Below are positions 10,836 to 23,800 of a stretch of 64,000 nt of DNA, piece after piece. The notes beneath the pieces are model-generated. The model searched no databases. It was not told the DNA's origin and saw only the letters and a program-made list of their open reading frames with translations. The DNA is from Hybos culiciformis. Its lineage: Eukaryota; Arthropoda; Insecta; Diptera; Hybotidae. The number at the start of each line of letters is the position of its first letter. Position 1 is the stretch's first letter. Position numbers and translations under genes: made by a program. The DNA lies in NCBI GenBank assembly GCA_964007475.1, contig OZ023275.1, positions 8,783,829 to 8,847,828 of the forward strand, written 5' to 3'.

Positions 10836-13800
10836 ACCGAGCTAAATTTACGATTGTAAATACAACTTACCGATCACATGCACATTAAATTCAAACCTAA
10901 AATGGTTTATATTAAAAAATAAGAGTATTACTTTTATACGAATCAAATAGTAGACAACTATGTTGATTTATATAGTTGAATTTTAACATCTTTTAAATAA
11001 TTTAAAAATGATATACCATATAATTACATAATATTTGATTATGTAAGTAAAGCATTGACGTACATCCAAAAAATCGAGTTTTGGGCAATCGACTGCAAAG
11101 TTGGAATGTAAAAATAAAAAAAAAATGACCAAAAAACATATCCTTTTTTTTTTTTTGGTAAAAGCTGCATCCTTAAACTACATTTTAAGATCGAAAAAAA
11201 AGTCCTTTAGACTTCCAATTCCGAGCTACCACAACTTTTCAAAATTATCTTGCCGTAAGCGCAACTATTGCATTAGTTTCTAAAACTCTTTGCACGTACG
11301 TCACATTTTATAAGGACAATAATAGAAATTTTGGCGTGTGCGTCAGTATATATATACTTTGTGGGTTTTTTTGTATGAGAATTGGATGTATGTCCAAAAA
11401 ATTGGAATTATAGCAGCAAAAATTCCAATTTTCTGGCATTTAGTCAAAATCAACACTCAATATTTCAGAAACTAATAGAGATAGGAAGATTCTGATTGGA
11501 CCGTTTGATAGAGCTTGAAAAATTACTAAGCTCTACATATTCAACTTATTTTTTGTCTTTTTGTCACGAATGTCAGTATAATTGCCGGGCGACGATATAT
11601 GCAACAACTTATAATAATAACGAATTATAATTTAAAATTTAAAACTATGAAAAAAATTTGTAGGTATGTATATAATAGTAAAAGTCGGAATAATATAATA
11701 CATTTTTAAGCTTGTTAGCCCATTTTCTATCAAAAGTGGCAAAACGAACTTTATGCTTTCATTTTTTTCTGTCTATAAATATTGATGAAATTGCAATTTT
11801 CTATAATTAATAAATTTTTTCTGATAACGTACTATTACTAGTGTTATTACTAGTTTTTATTAAAAAACCCTTAAATCCCGAATCGATTGTCTCTATTATT
11901 ATTTTATTCATTCCAGACAGAAAAGACTTGAATTGACTTTTTGCTGTTCGAACATTCAAAACCCATTTTCATTTAGTTTCAATTTCCAATAACAAAAACG
12001 AAAACAAAAAATTCAAGTACATATTATATTTTTAAATTAAATTTGTTTTTTGATTAATTTGATATGAAACTCTTCAAAAAAATTTATTCTCAACTTAATG
12101 AAATTGCATTAAGAATTTTATAACCATTTCTTAACAATTTTAATTAGATTATTCTTGAATATTATTTTTATATTATTTTTATACCTAATCTTGAAAATGA
12201 TTTTAAAAAGAAAATTTAAAGTTTGAGAGTCCTCGCTGTGAAATTTTAAAATATTTCTCTGTTTTATATTTTTATAATTAAATGAATTTAATTAAATGTT
12301 GTTTTGAAAATCAAGGAATTTCTAAACTCGAAGTCACCTGCCCTGGAGAGTGATAATATTTTAGCTTTATCTCTGCGTTTGATTGTTTTTATTATCTGTT
12401 TCCTTTACTTCACAGTACCAGCAAATATAGGCAAGTTGTTGAAAGCCAATTTAAAAAACTCAAAATTTAAAAAATCCGTCTCACTCACATATCAAAAAAA
12501 CAATTCAGTGAAAATTGTATTAACCCTATACAATCAAAGCAAAACCAAAACGAATTTGGCGCAGTGAGGGCTCTTAAGAAGAAACAACAAAGGTTTTAGG
12601 CTTTATTTTATACTGATTTTTCAAAAAAAAAAAATTGTTGAAAATTTTGCATTTTCTTTTGACTATGAATTTTTAATTAAATGCAAATTTTCTTGATTGC
12701 CTGATTTCATTAACAACAATAAGAAGAATTTTATACTTTCTCTTTTTTGCATAATATTTAATATCACTTAGAGTGTTTTAATCAGGTAATTTTCCTCCTT
12801 TAGAATTAATTATAAGGATTTTTGAGCTGGCAAAATATTTCATATAATTTTAATTTTAATTTAAAAAAAAAGATAAAAATTAAAAAAAAATGTTGGTTAA
12901 GCTTAATATTTGATTTTGGTTGCTAGCAAAAAGAAACTTTGCAAAATTTTTTTTCTCGTTTTTTATACAAAGTTTTCATCACCATAAGTCACAGTCATAT
13001 TGTAGCCAATATATTAAAAAAAATACATTTTCTTATAAACTAAACAAAATTATATAAAATTCATCTTCCCGGAGTACATAGTGAACAAAATCCTTCGCTA
13101 AAACCTACCTAAAAGTATATTCATTAATGTTTTTGTTTTTAGTTTTATCAAAACTTTTATTTTAAGGATAATTTTTTTATTTAATGAGCAAAAAAAATGT
13201 TATAAAAAAATCAGTGTATGTTATGTACATACATAGTATTATATGGGAGTATAATAACAATAAATAAAGTTAAAAACATATTCATTGTGTGAAAAATTTT
13301 TTTTTTTTTTTTTTTACCACAAAAAGGGAAATAAAAAATAATTTTTATATTTTTATAAGAAAAAAAATAAATAAAAAATACTAAAAATAAAATATTAAAA
13401 ATCATCGCACGTTATGACAGGATGATGACATTTTCATTTTAACATATTATATAATCATAATTCTTTTTTTATGCTTTTAAATAAAAAGATAAATTCTATT
13501 GAATTTAAGACTTTTTTAAAGTTTTTTTTTTTCAGCAAGAAAAAAAAACTTACATGTACGTGGAGTGAAAATCTAGAAAAACCAAAATTGAAAAACATAA
13601 GCATTAACTTTATGTGGTATACATTGCGGTTAATGTGTATAAATTTTTCGTTGTCCTGTAAGATACGAATATATGACGACTTTTAAATATTACAACTCAG
13701 TGGCAAAGATTATCCCTTTTTTATAATTCAAAATCGTATGATTGAAAGATTATTATATCATTTCAGGAATTCAAAATAAATTGAAATATCGCTGACATTT

Positions 13801-14140
13801 TATTAATAATTCAAATCTCGGCGATATTTTAATTAATTTTTTTATACGTTAATTAAGTTTTAAACAATTTTAAAATATTTGCGCTAATTCGAAAATAATT
13901 AGTGCAACGATAAATCTCTAAATTTTTTTCTTGTCGCTATTTCACTCACATTAATAAAAATCAGATTTTCTTTAACTAAATATTATATTAAATATTTGAA
14001 ATGTGGTATTTATAATATAAAACAATTTTCGTGATTTTTTAGAAGATACTTTCATTCTAAGCTGTCTTATATTTCAGATTATAAAATGGACAAAAATAAT
14101 TCCATTTTCATTTTTGATCTTCATTAAAAAAAAAAAATCA
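10836..14140. other. Gene-free region with decayed repeats
   Basis: The block 11040-11590 is less AT-rich and carries two related segments, near 11055 (GACGTACATCCAAAAAAT) and near 11387 (GATGTATGTCCAAAAAAT), which suggests an old mobile element. A frame at 12304-12567 (87 codons, one hydrophobic stretch near residues 22-42) shows no family signature and I do not call it a gene. A 71-codon frame at 13471-13686 is Lys/Phe-rich and composition-driven. Confidence 0.5.
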
Positions 14141-14148
14141 GATTAAAC

Positions 14149-15011
14149 CAGAGAGTTGAACCGATATTTATTTCGGTTCGGTTTTGGTTTCGTTCCTCAA
14201 ATTTTTTTGTGTTCCGGTTACGTTTCGGTTTAGTATTTTTTTTTTCGTTCCGGTTACGGTTTCGGTTACGGTTACACTATTATTTTTTTTATTTTTTCTA
14301 AAAACTGACAAAAATGCAGTAGAATAACATAATCAAAACCGACATAAAATAAATTGCCTTTATGTCATCTCAGTATTTTCGGGGACGGATTCTTTGGCGT
14401 TTTCGTATGATAAGTATACAAAATACATACATTACATTATTTTGTAATATTTACAAATATGTAAAAGGGGGAGTTTGAAATAGTAATTTGTACCTCCAAA
14501 ATTTTTCATGCAAAGTTTACTAATTTTACGAAAAAAATCCATTTTGTGTATCTTACACACATGAAAACCCTAAAGAAAAGCAAAATTATAGCGGCACAAC
14601 AACTTTCTATTATGAATTCAGATACAAATATTACTTACAAAATAAAGAACAAAAAGGACTTGAAATAAATTTATCTAGGACTTTATCTAAATTTAGTTAA
14701 GCTCAACACTATAATTACATATACGAACATTGCGGATTTTCACTTTTCGGATTCTAAAATATATCAAAAATAAGTTAAACATTTTTCTTGGATGTAAAAG
14801 AATGTCTAAATGTAAGCACAATTTTTTCTTTTGTAAAAAAAACTAAAAGAACGAAAAAGAACGAAAAAGAAACCGAAAAAAATTTCGTTCCGGTTTCAGT
14901 TACGGTTTTTCGTTTTTAGTAAATTTCGGTTCGGTTACGGTTACGGTTTGGCATAAAATTTCGGTTTTTTCAGGTTTTCGGTTTTCGGTTCAGTTCCGGT
15001 TCAAGTCTCTG
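14149..15011. mobile_element. 863-bp non-autonomous hAT-type element with perfect 8-bp target-site duplication
   Basis: Left end CAGAGAGTTGAACCG and the reverse complement of the right end CAGAGACTTGAACCG match at 14 of 15 bases. Both sides are flanked by GATTAAAC (14141-14148 and 15012-15019). CAG-starting ends with an 8-bp duplication are the hAT signature. Inside each end is a dense cluster of CGGTTACGGTT-like repeats (about 14170-14275 and 14880-15005). The clusters read in the same direction on the plus strand and are not mirrored. No transposase frame is present, so it depends on an enzyme elsewhere. Confidence 0.92.
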
Positions 15012-15019
15012 GATTAAAC

Positions 15020-17166
15020 TAAACATTTTTAAAGAACCATCACAATAATGATCGTTATTAAGAATTCAAAACATAAAATTTATGTTTGAAATGAAAGAAT
15101 AAAAAAAAAATATAAAAATAAAAACATAAGAAGCTTTATAAAATGAAAAGATAACAGAAGAAATTTTCAATATTCAACATTCAAAGGAAAAAGAAGACCA
15201 CGTGAAAAAAATCAAGTATCCCCATAATTTTTAAATATAATTACCCCAAATTTCAAAATAAAGAGAATTTCGAAAAATTTTAAACTTTTAGTTTGTCAAA
15301 TGACCAATTTAAAAATGCCAACAGTTTTTTTTTCTCCTTTTTAAAAACAAAAACCATGCATACATTATGTACAAGAACTCGTTTTGTAAATTATAGAGTT
15401 AAGCCAATTAATTGCTTTTTTTTTTGTAATTAAATTGTCATATTTTCTACTATAAGAAAAACTTTTTCAGTTATTCAACAAGTTGTTATAAAAATTATTC
15501 TTTTACATGCACTTCTTTTAGTTTTTAATTATATAAAACCTTTAAAGTAAACTCTTTGTAGGAACATTTTAACTTTTTTTGATTGCATGTTGCGCTTCAC
15601 TAGCATAATTGAAAACAAAAATATATACATATATGTTAAAGCAACAACTAACTGAATAAGTAAAAAAACTTGAAAACTTTGCAAGCACTAAAATTTTTTA
15701 TCGCTGTCTGGCAATATGCAATATCAAATTGAAACTTTATTGGCCTCATTTTTTAAGTTTTAAAATAAAAACTTCAATTTAAAATTGGGTGGTACTGTGA
15801 TTGATAGTAAATATACTCTGGGCTCATCCGTAATGTCGAAATGCTTGACTTGCATCGTCAAAGCAGAAAACCGCACTTTAATTTGTTTAAGAGGTTGCAA
15901 GTTGCATATTTTTTTTTTTAGTACGATCGCAATAGCACAAACAACTCTTTGAGTTTGAGTCAACTGTCGAAAAATAGTTTGATTAAAACTAGTATTTTAA
16001 TATCTTAAATGTTTATGTTATCTTTAGGGCGAAAAATGGCGGGATAAAACACTTCTATGAAGTGCGAGTGTTGAGCACATAGTTTTATTGAAAAATAGTG
16101 TATTAAAGGCGTAATAATGAGTGAAATAAAGACGATGGCTACCACTCAAGTGCTTTAACTTTAAAAATATAAATATATGTATAATGTAAACTATGCAAAT
16201 ATGTATCACAATTTCACATTGTTTATCAATTGAAAATCTTAAAAAAAAAATCCCTTAAAATTAGGCAATTAAAATTTTTTATAAATCTATAATTCAACGA
16301 AAAAATAAATTTAAAGTTATTATAATTTTAAAATTTAAATTTTCTTCATCATTTTCAATGTTTACAAAATTTTCATGCATCGGTAAATATCATTAACACA
16401 TTTTTAATGAAGCAATTTTGAACTGAAGCATTCAAAAAATTCATACACAAAAGCATATTACTTTTTTTTTTTTTTTAATTTAATTCTTTTTGATTAAGAA
16501 ATCCTTTATCCGCCTTAAGTGCAAGAGAAAAGCAAAAATTTTCAGAAAAATTTTGACGAGGGTAAAACTTTATTTATTTTTTTTTTTTTTGGTAAAATAA
16601 ATTTTGTTATTTCCTCGAAGAAAATAATTCTTTGATTAAAAATTGTACCCGTATCATTTTTGAAAGCTAAAAAATATTCACAACAATGAAATTTATTATA
16701 TTTTTTTTTTATGGATAACTTTTAATTTAAAGTATTGATTTTCATTAACAAAAAATTATTTAAAAATTTTCTTTTTGTGAAGAAAGAATTTTCAAAATAA
16801 ACATAATAATTATTATTATTTTTTTTTTTTTAAGAAAACACTTAAGCATCAAAATATAGAAATTTTAAAACATAAATTCGTTGCAGAATTGTCCACAGTT
16901 ATTTTTTATTTTTTGTACCTGTATTTAATTCGAAGAGATTTATTTTTTTGATAGAGATCGATTCAAAACCGAATTCTAGCTAATATCTTAAAAAAAACGA
17001 AGACACTTCATTATCAATAGAAAATGAAATGGTCAAATGGTTCGATAAAATTTACACCTAGGTTCCTCCGCTGAAGTATTATTTACACTTTATATATAGT
17101 GTATAGTAATCAATTAATTTTTACAGCTGATATTTTTATGGATTTAATGTGAACAATAATTCTATG
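15020..17166. other. Gene-free region between two hAT elements
   Basis: AT-rich, except for an island at about 15770-16160. That island has a 67-codon minus-strand frame (15760-15963) and a perfect short palindrome CACTTC-TAT-GAAGTG at 16050-16064. I could not match it to a protein or element family. It may be an old repeat. Confidence 0.5.
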
Positions 17167-17174
17167 TACGCTGG

Positions 17175-19690
17175 CAATGCCGGATAGAGCATTCACTGGG
17201 CCTCTGGCAAAAGATTCTAAAAGGGCCTTTTTTTTAAAAAGTAAATGTAAATATACTGATTAACCGCAAATCCATTGACATAAAATGTGTTATAGCGTTT
17301 CTGCACTGGCAGTATTAATATCGGTTCTTGCGAAAGATGTCTTTCTTTCAGCTCCCTTTCGTCTTTCGCCATATAAAAAAAATACAAGAACCGAAAGAAA
17401 GTACACACTTTGTCTAAGTACATACTTTGTCGCTTTGCAGTTTGTAGATTATTACTTTTTGTTGTGCCTTAAATAAATTATTTCATGGTGGTTACACTTA
17501 TTTTTGTCAAAAAAATAATAACAAACAGAACAATAAATTCATAAGCAATGAAAATTTGTTTTTTTTTTTGTCAAAAGTAAGTGCAAAGAAGTGCTTTTGG
17601 CAGTGTGTACAACTTTTTCAAGAGACTGTTTTGAGACGTCTTTGTATTGCCAATAGAGAAAGGGTATTAAATGTGAAATACTACGAATAAATACTAAAGG
17701 AAGAGTAAATCCAGCTCTGGAATGAAGTATCTCTCTTACATGTATTAGTGAAACCTATACATTAACATTACAGGGTGCTTTTTGCAAAATCTGCAAACAT
17801 TATGTTTGTCGTTTTGGGATTGTTTTCAATTTATTATAATTAGTATTTCTACTTTCCACACCACCTTTGAGGTAAAGAAATAGGCGCGTTTTTTTTTAAG
17901 TGGTATCCCCAGGAGGCCTAATCCACTATAGCAGCATACAAAAAAAAATTAATTATTTTACTGTAAAATCACAAAATTACTTTTACCTCAATTAATAATT
18001 ATTCAAGGTACATCAACAAATTATCATTACTTCGTCCAGTGGTTGTGTTCTTATCTCACGAAATGTTCATCTGCATTTGAGATGTGAGAGGCACCTGCTA
18101 CGCACTGCAATATTGATGTGGCATCTACTACCAATTGGTTTCTTCTTTAAAAAAATATATTATAGTATAATTACGCTGAGATGGACAATGTACGACATAC
18201 CAGATTATTATTAGTTGTTTATTGGTATTGTCCTTGTTACTTTGCAGTGCTATATGAAAGTGGGTACTATCAAAAATGATTTGGATTCTGCTAAAAAAAA
18301 ATTATATATCATATTATTGTGAGCGAAATCTGAGGGGTGCACGCGTTCTGCACTTTAGCCAATATTTATTTAAAAAGAGACCGATTATAAGCCCAACACT
18401 CTATAAGTTTATATTTTTTATTTTTTGACATTTATGTTCCAAAAAAATTTTCCCTCACCCACCGATTTTTTTTTCCCCCAACCTACAATTTTTTTTTGAA
18501 TTACTTTAACAAAATAATTTAAATTTTTTTTTAAACATTAAATTTAAATATAATTAATATAATAATTATTTTATAATAATAATAAAAATACTTACTTGTG
18601 ACTGGAGATTTCATTTTTGTTGTTAATTGCACCGATACGATTTTTGCAACTTTTTACAAAGCATTTCATTTTTTCGCTTTTTTTTTTGCTTTTTTTTTGG
18701 CTTTTTTCTCACTCAAATTAACTTTATTTTTATTATTTATTTTTTTTTTAAGAATTTTTGCAATAGTAATAATTCTTTTTATTTAGATTTAAGAAAATCT
18801 GATTTTAATTCACAACTGAATTTTTTTTTTTTAATTGGATTAAAAAAATACTGGAACTCACATTGAAAATGGAGTGAGCCGGAAGTGATGAGCTGACAGA
18901 AAAAAATTAGCTGATAGTTGTTAAAATTTTAACCCGCCCATTTACTTACTTATTATTAAACATGTTCAAAATTTATAAAAGAAAGAAATATGAAATAGAA
19001 GAGTGAGATATGATAATTGTGAATAGGTTTTTACAAGTTTTTTATTAAATCTATTGAACTGATGGTATAAATTTTTTTTGTAGGTATTATGAAATTATTC
19101 GTAGGCATTAAAATGTTATATGAACAGGTTTATACAAGCGTGCTACTTATGGAAACTCCAATAGATGTGGCTATACTTACTTAAGACATTGTCAATTTTA
19201 TTTTATCTGTCAATTCACTGTTTTGACAGTCCCTATCTGTGGTCACATAAAATGTTTATTTACATTGAATTTTGTATGAAAAATACGAAATTTAGATTTT
19301 ATTTAGATACTTCGCAGATATGTGAATATTTTTATTAATTAATAAATGTTTTACATCTAAAATAAAATAAAATTTCGCATTTTTGTGAATTGAAAAATAA
19401 AACTTAGCAGCGACCGTGCGGCTAATGTAAAAAGTTGAAAGCTGATTTATAACCTTAATAATAGTAACGGCGTTCCTTTTTTTTTTCTTTCTAATTTTTG
19501 ACATTTATGTTCCACTTCTTCTTCTTCTTCGGCTTCATTCGTTTATAGTATAAACGTACCAAAATATTTATCCATATAGATCGATGGTGAAATATGTAAT
19601 TCTTTATTAGAAATAATTTTAGTAGAAGTATAATCATTTGGTGGGCCCTGGGCAACTGCCCAAAGTGCCCATATGGGGTATCCGGTACTG
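17175..19690. mobile_element. Decayed ~2.5-kb hAT-type element
   Basis: The left end CAATGCCGGATA and the reverse complement of the right end CAGTACCGGATA are alike, and both are followed inward by spaced GGGC and GGGCC blocks. The flanks are TACGCTGG (17167-17174) and TACGCTGA (19691-19698), a 7-of-8 match as expected for an old hAT duplication. The interior includes a less AT-rich block at 18000-18420, where a transposase may once have been, but all frames are broken and I recognise no conserved transposase motif. Frames at 17217-17423 (minus) and 17285-17476 (plus) are short and uninterpretable. A 17-base repeat around GACATTTATGTTCC occurs near 18427 and 19499. Confidence 0.72.
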
Positions 19691-19698
19691 TACGCTGA

Positions 19699-20553
19699 GC
19701 TGCAGTATCAATGTTTGCAATTAGATGTAAAAGTTGTCAATGAAATTATAATTAAGGCAATCTTGTGTAAAATTTTTTAATATTTTGACAAATATATAAA
19801 GTTTATTAAAGTCTTTAGGCCTAGCTTTGAATGTATCTTCCACGAAATATACATTATAAAACCATTATCTAAAAAGAAAATTATTCAAAAACTCAGAAAG
19901 AAAATATTTTTTTAATTAGTATGTCGATAAATTATAAAATTAAAAATTCAGCTTATAAAATATTATTCACGAAGAAACAAATTACTGATCTTAGTATGGC
20001 GTATGAATGTTTCAGTTTAGTCACATTCGTATATATAACTTGATTATATTAAATTGTATTGTAGTGGACTCAAAGATTAAATTAAATTATCGAGAAAGCA
20101 TTTCCTTATCATTATAAAGAATATTTGTAGAGAAAAAATTATTTCTTTCCTGCAAAACTTATATTCTTATCATGTTCATAAAATAAAAATTTGAATGGCA
20201 GATTTACGCACATGATATAATATAATACAAGTATAAATTTTACTGAAATTAAAAATTTACAAAATTGCTTATTGAAACTAACTTTAAAATATTCTTTATT
20301 AAGATATAGGACTCTAAATACGCTTAATTAAAACACGGTTATATGTTCGATTCAATTCCAGTTTAGATGAGTATTTTTGATGCCTGAAAATACGATATTA
20401 ATACAAAAAAATTATTGTTCATAAAAATTTAATGCGTATTTATTAAAAATTTATAAAAAGCTTAATAAGTAAGTTACAGCGAAATTTAGAAAGCATTTTG
20501 GTGAATTTTTCGGGGAATATTTTTAATGTTATTATAACTAATGCAATATCAAT
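19699..20553. other. Gene-free AT-rich region; 3' side of the NAGLU fragment
   Basis: No open frame or repeat of note. If the minus-strand NAGLU exon is expressed, its 3' untranslated region would fall here. An AATAAA-complement (TTTATT) occurs near 20439. Confidence 0.5.
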
Positions 20554-20889
20554 CTATTTATATTCATCATAACCTGGAAAATCAAAAAAATATTTTCTTA
20601 CTGGTATATTAGTAAGGTTTAAATTTCTTTTATTTATCCATTTATCATAAATTTTTTTTGCTATTTTTGTGCTATTTCCCTTCGGTTTTGTTGGATAAAT
20701 TTTTCGGTTAACATTGAATGGGCTTTCTATGTCTCTGAAAACTTTAGAAAAATATTTTGGCTTATCAAATGGAATATTTTTATTTAGAGAATTTTGAAGT
20801 TCACTTATAAATAATTTCCATCGTGGCTTAAAGAAATCTATGACAATTCCTGACCATTGTTTTGAAGTTTGTGTCTTCCAATGTATGAT
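20554..20889 (-). CDS. NAGLU: C-terminal coding exon or fragment of alpha-N-acetylglucosaminidase (NAGLU, GH89)
   Basis: 111 sense codons plus TAG, read on the minus strand from an acceptor (T-rich tract ending TTTTAG, AG at 20891-20890). NAGLU removes terminal alpha-N-acetylglucosamine from heparan sulfate in lysosomes. Seen: SKQWSGIV (residues 9-16), FFKPRWKLFISELQ (19-32), IPF (39-41), RKIYPTKPKG (62-71) and AKKIYDKW (77-84). In order and spacing these match the NAGLU C-terminal domain, whose family pattern is NKQ-AG, PRW-LF, IPF, RYPSQPRGD and AKKI. The end is a few residues longer than in the human protein, with a divergent tail. The usual LWGP stretch before SKQW is shortened to IIHWKTQT. 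No ATG occurs, so it cannot stand alone. I did not find the upstream exons, though a non-repetitive open stretch lies at about 21063-21163 on the same strand without clear NAGLU similarity. It is either the last exon of a gene with large introns or a pseudogene piece. Confidence 0.75.
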   Translation of the reverse strand: MIHWKTQTSKQWSGIVIDFFKPRWKLFISELQNSLNKNIPFDKPKYFSKVFRDIESPFNVNRKIYPTKPKGNSTKIAKKIYDKWINKRNLNLTNIPVRKYFFDFPGYDEYK

Positions 20890-23800
20890 CTAAAAGATTT
20901 TTAGAATGTTTTGTCCAGAATATCTACGGAAATATTTATATTTTCAAGATTTTTTTATGGCAAAATTAGTTTTTAGAACTAGTTTCGCAATATCTTATCA
21001 TTCCGTAGCTTTTTTATGTATATAGTATCAGATAAATAGTTGAGAAATTTTTTCATTACCATTTCGTGTTAGAATTTCCTCTGCCGCCAATATGTGAATC
21101 AATATACTCACTATGGTAATCCATTTCCATATTACAATTTTGACGAAAAAATAGAATTCAGTATGTTACTGATGCAGTAGCAATACACTGTTAAAAGATT
21201 TAAAAATTTATACAAACTTCACAATAAATATAATTATTTACAAAATTATTTTTTTTATATTTATTTTATTTTCATATTGATAAGGTAACTTCTCTATTAT
21301 TATTAAAACGATTCTTATCTTTTTTCGGATAGAATCTTATTTAAAAAAAATTAGAATTTTTATTGTGCAAATAGAATATTTTAATCATTTTTGGGTTTGA
21401 GATAAAGACTACAGAGTGAACAAGGAAATAAGGATTGTCTTCAATTCTTAATTTGAATATGGAAAATAATTTTATTTCACTTTTTTAAGTTTTAATCGTG
21501 CAGTGTTCACAACATAGGTATGGTCACCACGTTGTTCTTTTTAGAGTTTTCTTAGCGAAACAAACAAAAGAAGAGTTTTGTAAGTCCTAAACTTAGTTTT
21601 AAAGCAGAACTTACAATAAGAAAGATTGTTAATTTGTAAATTTTAAAAATTATGAAATTAAAAAAAAAATTTTTCGCCCTCAAAATACTGATGCGGCAAA
21701 AGTTCCTATTTGTTGAATATTTTTAATCAAACTAAATTCAGTACACAGTTAATTCAGCACACAGTTATTTTAAAAATTATTATTTTTATCTTTTATCAGC
21801 AATTTTATTTAAAAAAAAACAAAGCTGATAAATAGTTAAATATATATATCGGTTTTTGCATGCATATTTTAAGATAACGAAAAATAAAATGATATCGTTT
21901 TGTCAAAAAAAAAAACAAGGAAATCTTTTTATAATTTTCCATTTCAATTATTTAGGTATATAAAGATCAAAATCAATTGATAACTTCTTTAAATTTTAAT
22001 ATATTTTATACATTTCTGGTCTGCTTTACTTTCTATTATATTTTATTTTTTATATAATATTTCTTTTTATCATTTTAAGTTCAATGCAGCAATAGAAAAT
22101 GTCTATAATCATTTGACATATCTAACTTTAATTTCATGCGATTTATCATAAAATTTTTTTCCAACAAAAAAAAGTGAAATAAAAAATTTTTTTTCCTCAT
22201 GAAAAATCTCTGTTATTTAGGAAAAATTTCTATCCATTATCTGATTTTTTTTCTAATCTAAGGATTTGTAACGCTTAAGGAACTTTTCAGAACACAGTGT
22301 ATTATATTGTGTGTGTGGTGTATAAAATATGTTTTTTTTTTTTTATAAAATTTTATTTTTAAAAAGTTTTAAAAACTGAAAAGTTTTTAATAAGATAATA
22401 AACCTTAATAATTCAATTCTAATCAGAGACTTTCATATTTTCAAAGTTTATTGTCGTTAAAAATTAGCTTTATGTACATAGTATATTTTATATCTGTCAG
22501 AATTAAGAGTAATTGTTGAATAACAAGTGATATCGTTCAACCTTCAATGATTTATGTATAATAAAAATTAAAAAAAAAAAAATTCTAAATATTTAAATCG
22601 CAAAGATTTTCTTTTCATTTAAGCTGAAAATCGGAAAAATTTATTAAAAAAATTTACAGAATTAACAGGACAAAAAAAGAAAACATTGTAAGAATGGTTA
22701 ATATTCGCTACACTTTTCTTAACAGTCTTTTCAATTAGGAATATTTCACTTCAATTTTTTTTTCATTTATATTGAAATTCACTTTGATATATAATTTTTT
22801 TTTTTTCATCTATGTGCTTTCTAATTAAACCTTAAATATATACTATTTATATATAATTATCTCCTAATTATCTTACTGACAAACAAAGTTTATGAACCTT
22901 AAATGACTGGGAATTTAAATCAGAAAAACAGAATAATATTATGTTAAACATAGTACATAGTATATATATGTAAAAAGTTTTCTTCTTTTAATCTCTTTTA
23001 ATAAATCAAATTTCAGCACTAATTTTTAATTTTCTTTGTACACAAAATTCGTATAGAAAAAAAAAATTGTATTTAAAATTGCAAGTTTTTCTAAATTTAA
23101 GTATAGTTGAGTAATCAGCTCTACTATAATTACCAGTTTTTCGTTAGAAATTACATCCAAAATAAAAATTTTAATTATACAATAATCTCAGATTAAGCGC
23201 AGCCTGCATCTGAGCATAATTTTTTAAATTTTATATAAAAACAAAATAATTTTTTTTTTCACTGAAAGAAGCTTTTATTACTTTCAGCAGAAAATTTTTA
23301 ATGAAAACCGTATTTGGTTATTATTTATATTTTTTAATTTAAGTCCTCCTATATATTTTCATCCAGATAATATCGTTGGTTTATTGGAAGAACTCACTAA
23401 GTCAAAAAACGTAGTATTTTTTTTTAATCGATATTTAAGAAGTTTTAGGTAACAACGATGTTATAACAAATTAGATATTGTTCTTTAGGCCTTAAAGTTT
23501 AGTTTAGAATAGGAATGCAAAAATTATTTATATTGTATTTATATTTACATTATATTTATATTATTTATATTATAATATCATACGCAATTGGCCTTATAAC
23601 TTGCACATATCAAGTTACGAGTAATAAAGTTTTGGCAGCATAAAATTAGCATTATAATGAGTTGACTTATAGCATAAAAAAACAAAAAACTGAAAAAATT
23701 AACTTAGTCAGTTCTGCTTGTAAACCAACGATATTAACTTTTCCACTTATTATATTTAAAATATGTTTTACTTATTTTTTATTTTTATTTTTTCAAAAGT

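Noticed and set aside
12304..12567. 87-codon plus-strand frame with a hydrophobic stretch
   Set aside because: No family motif, ends in low complexity, and no splice or regulatory support.
20341..20370. TTCGATTCAATTCC phrase resembling a tRNA T-loop
   Set aside because: No matching acceptor stem, anticodon arm or D-loop around it.
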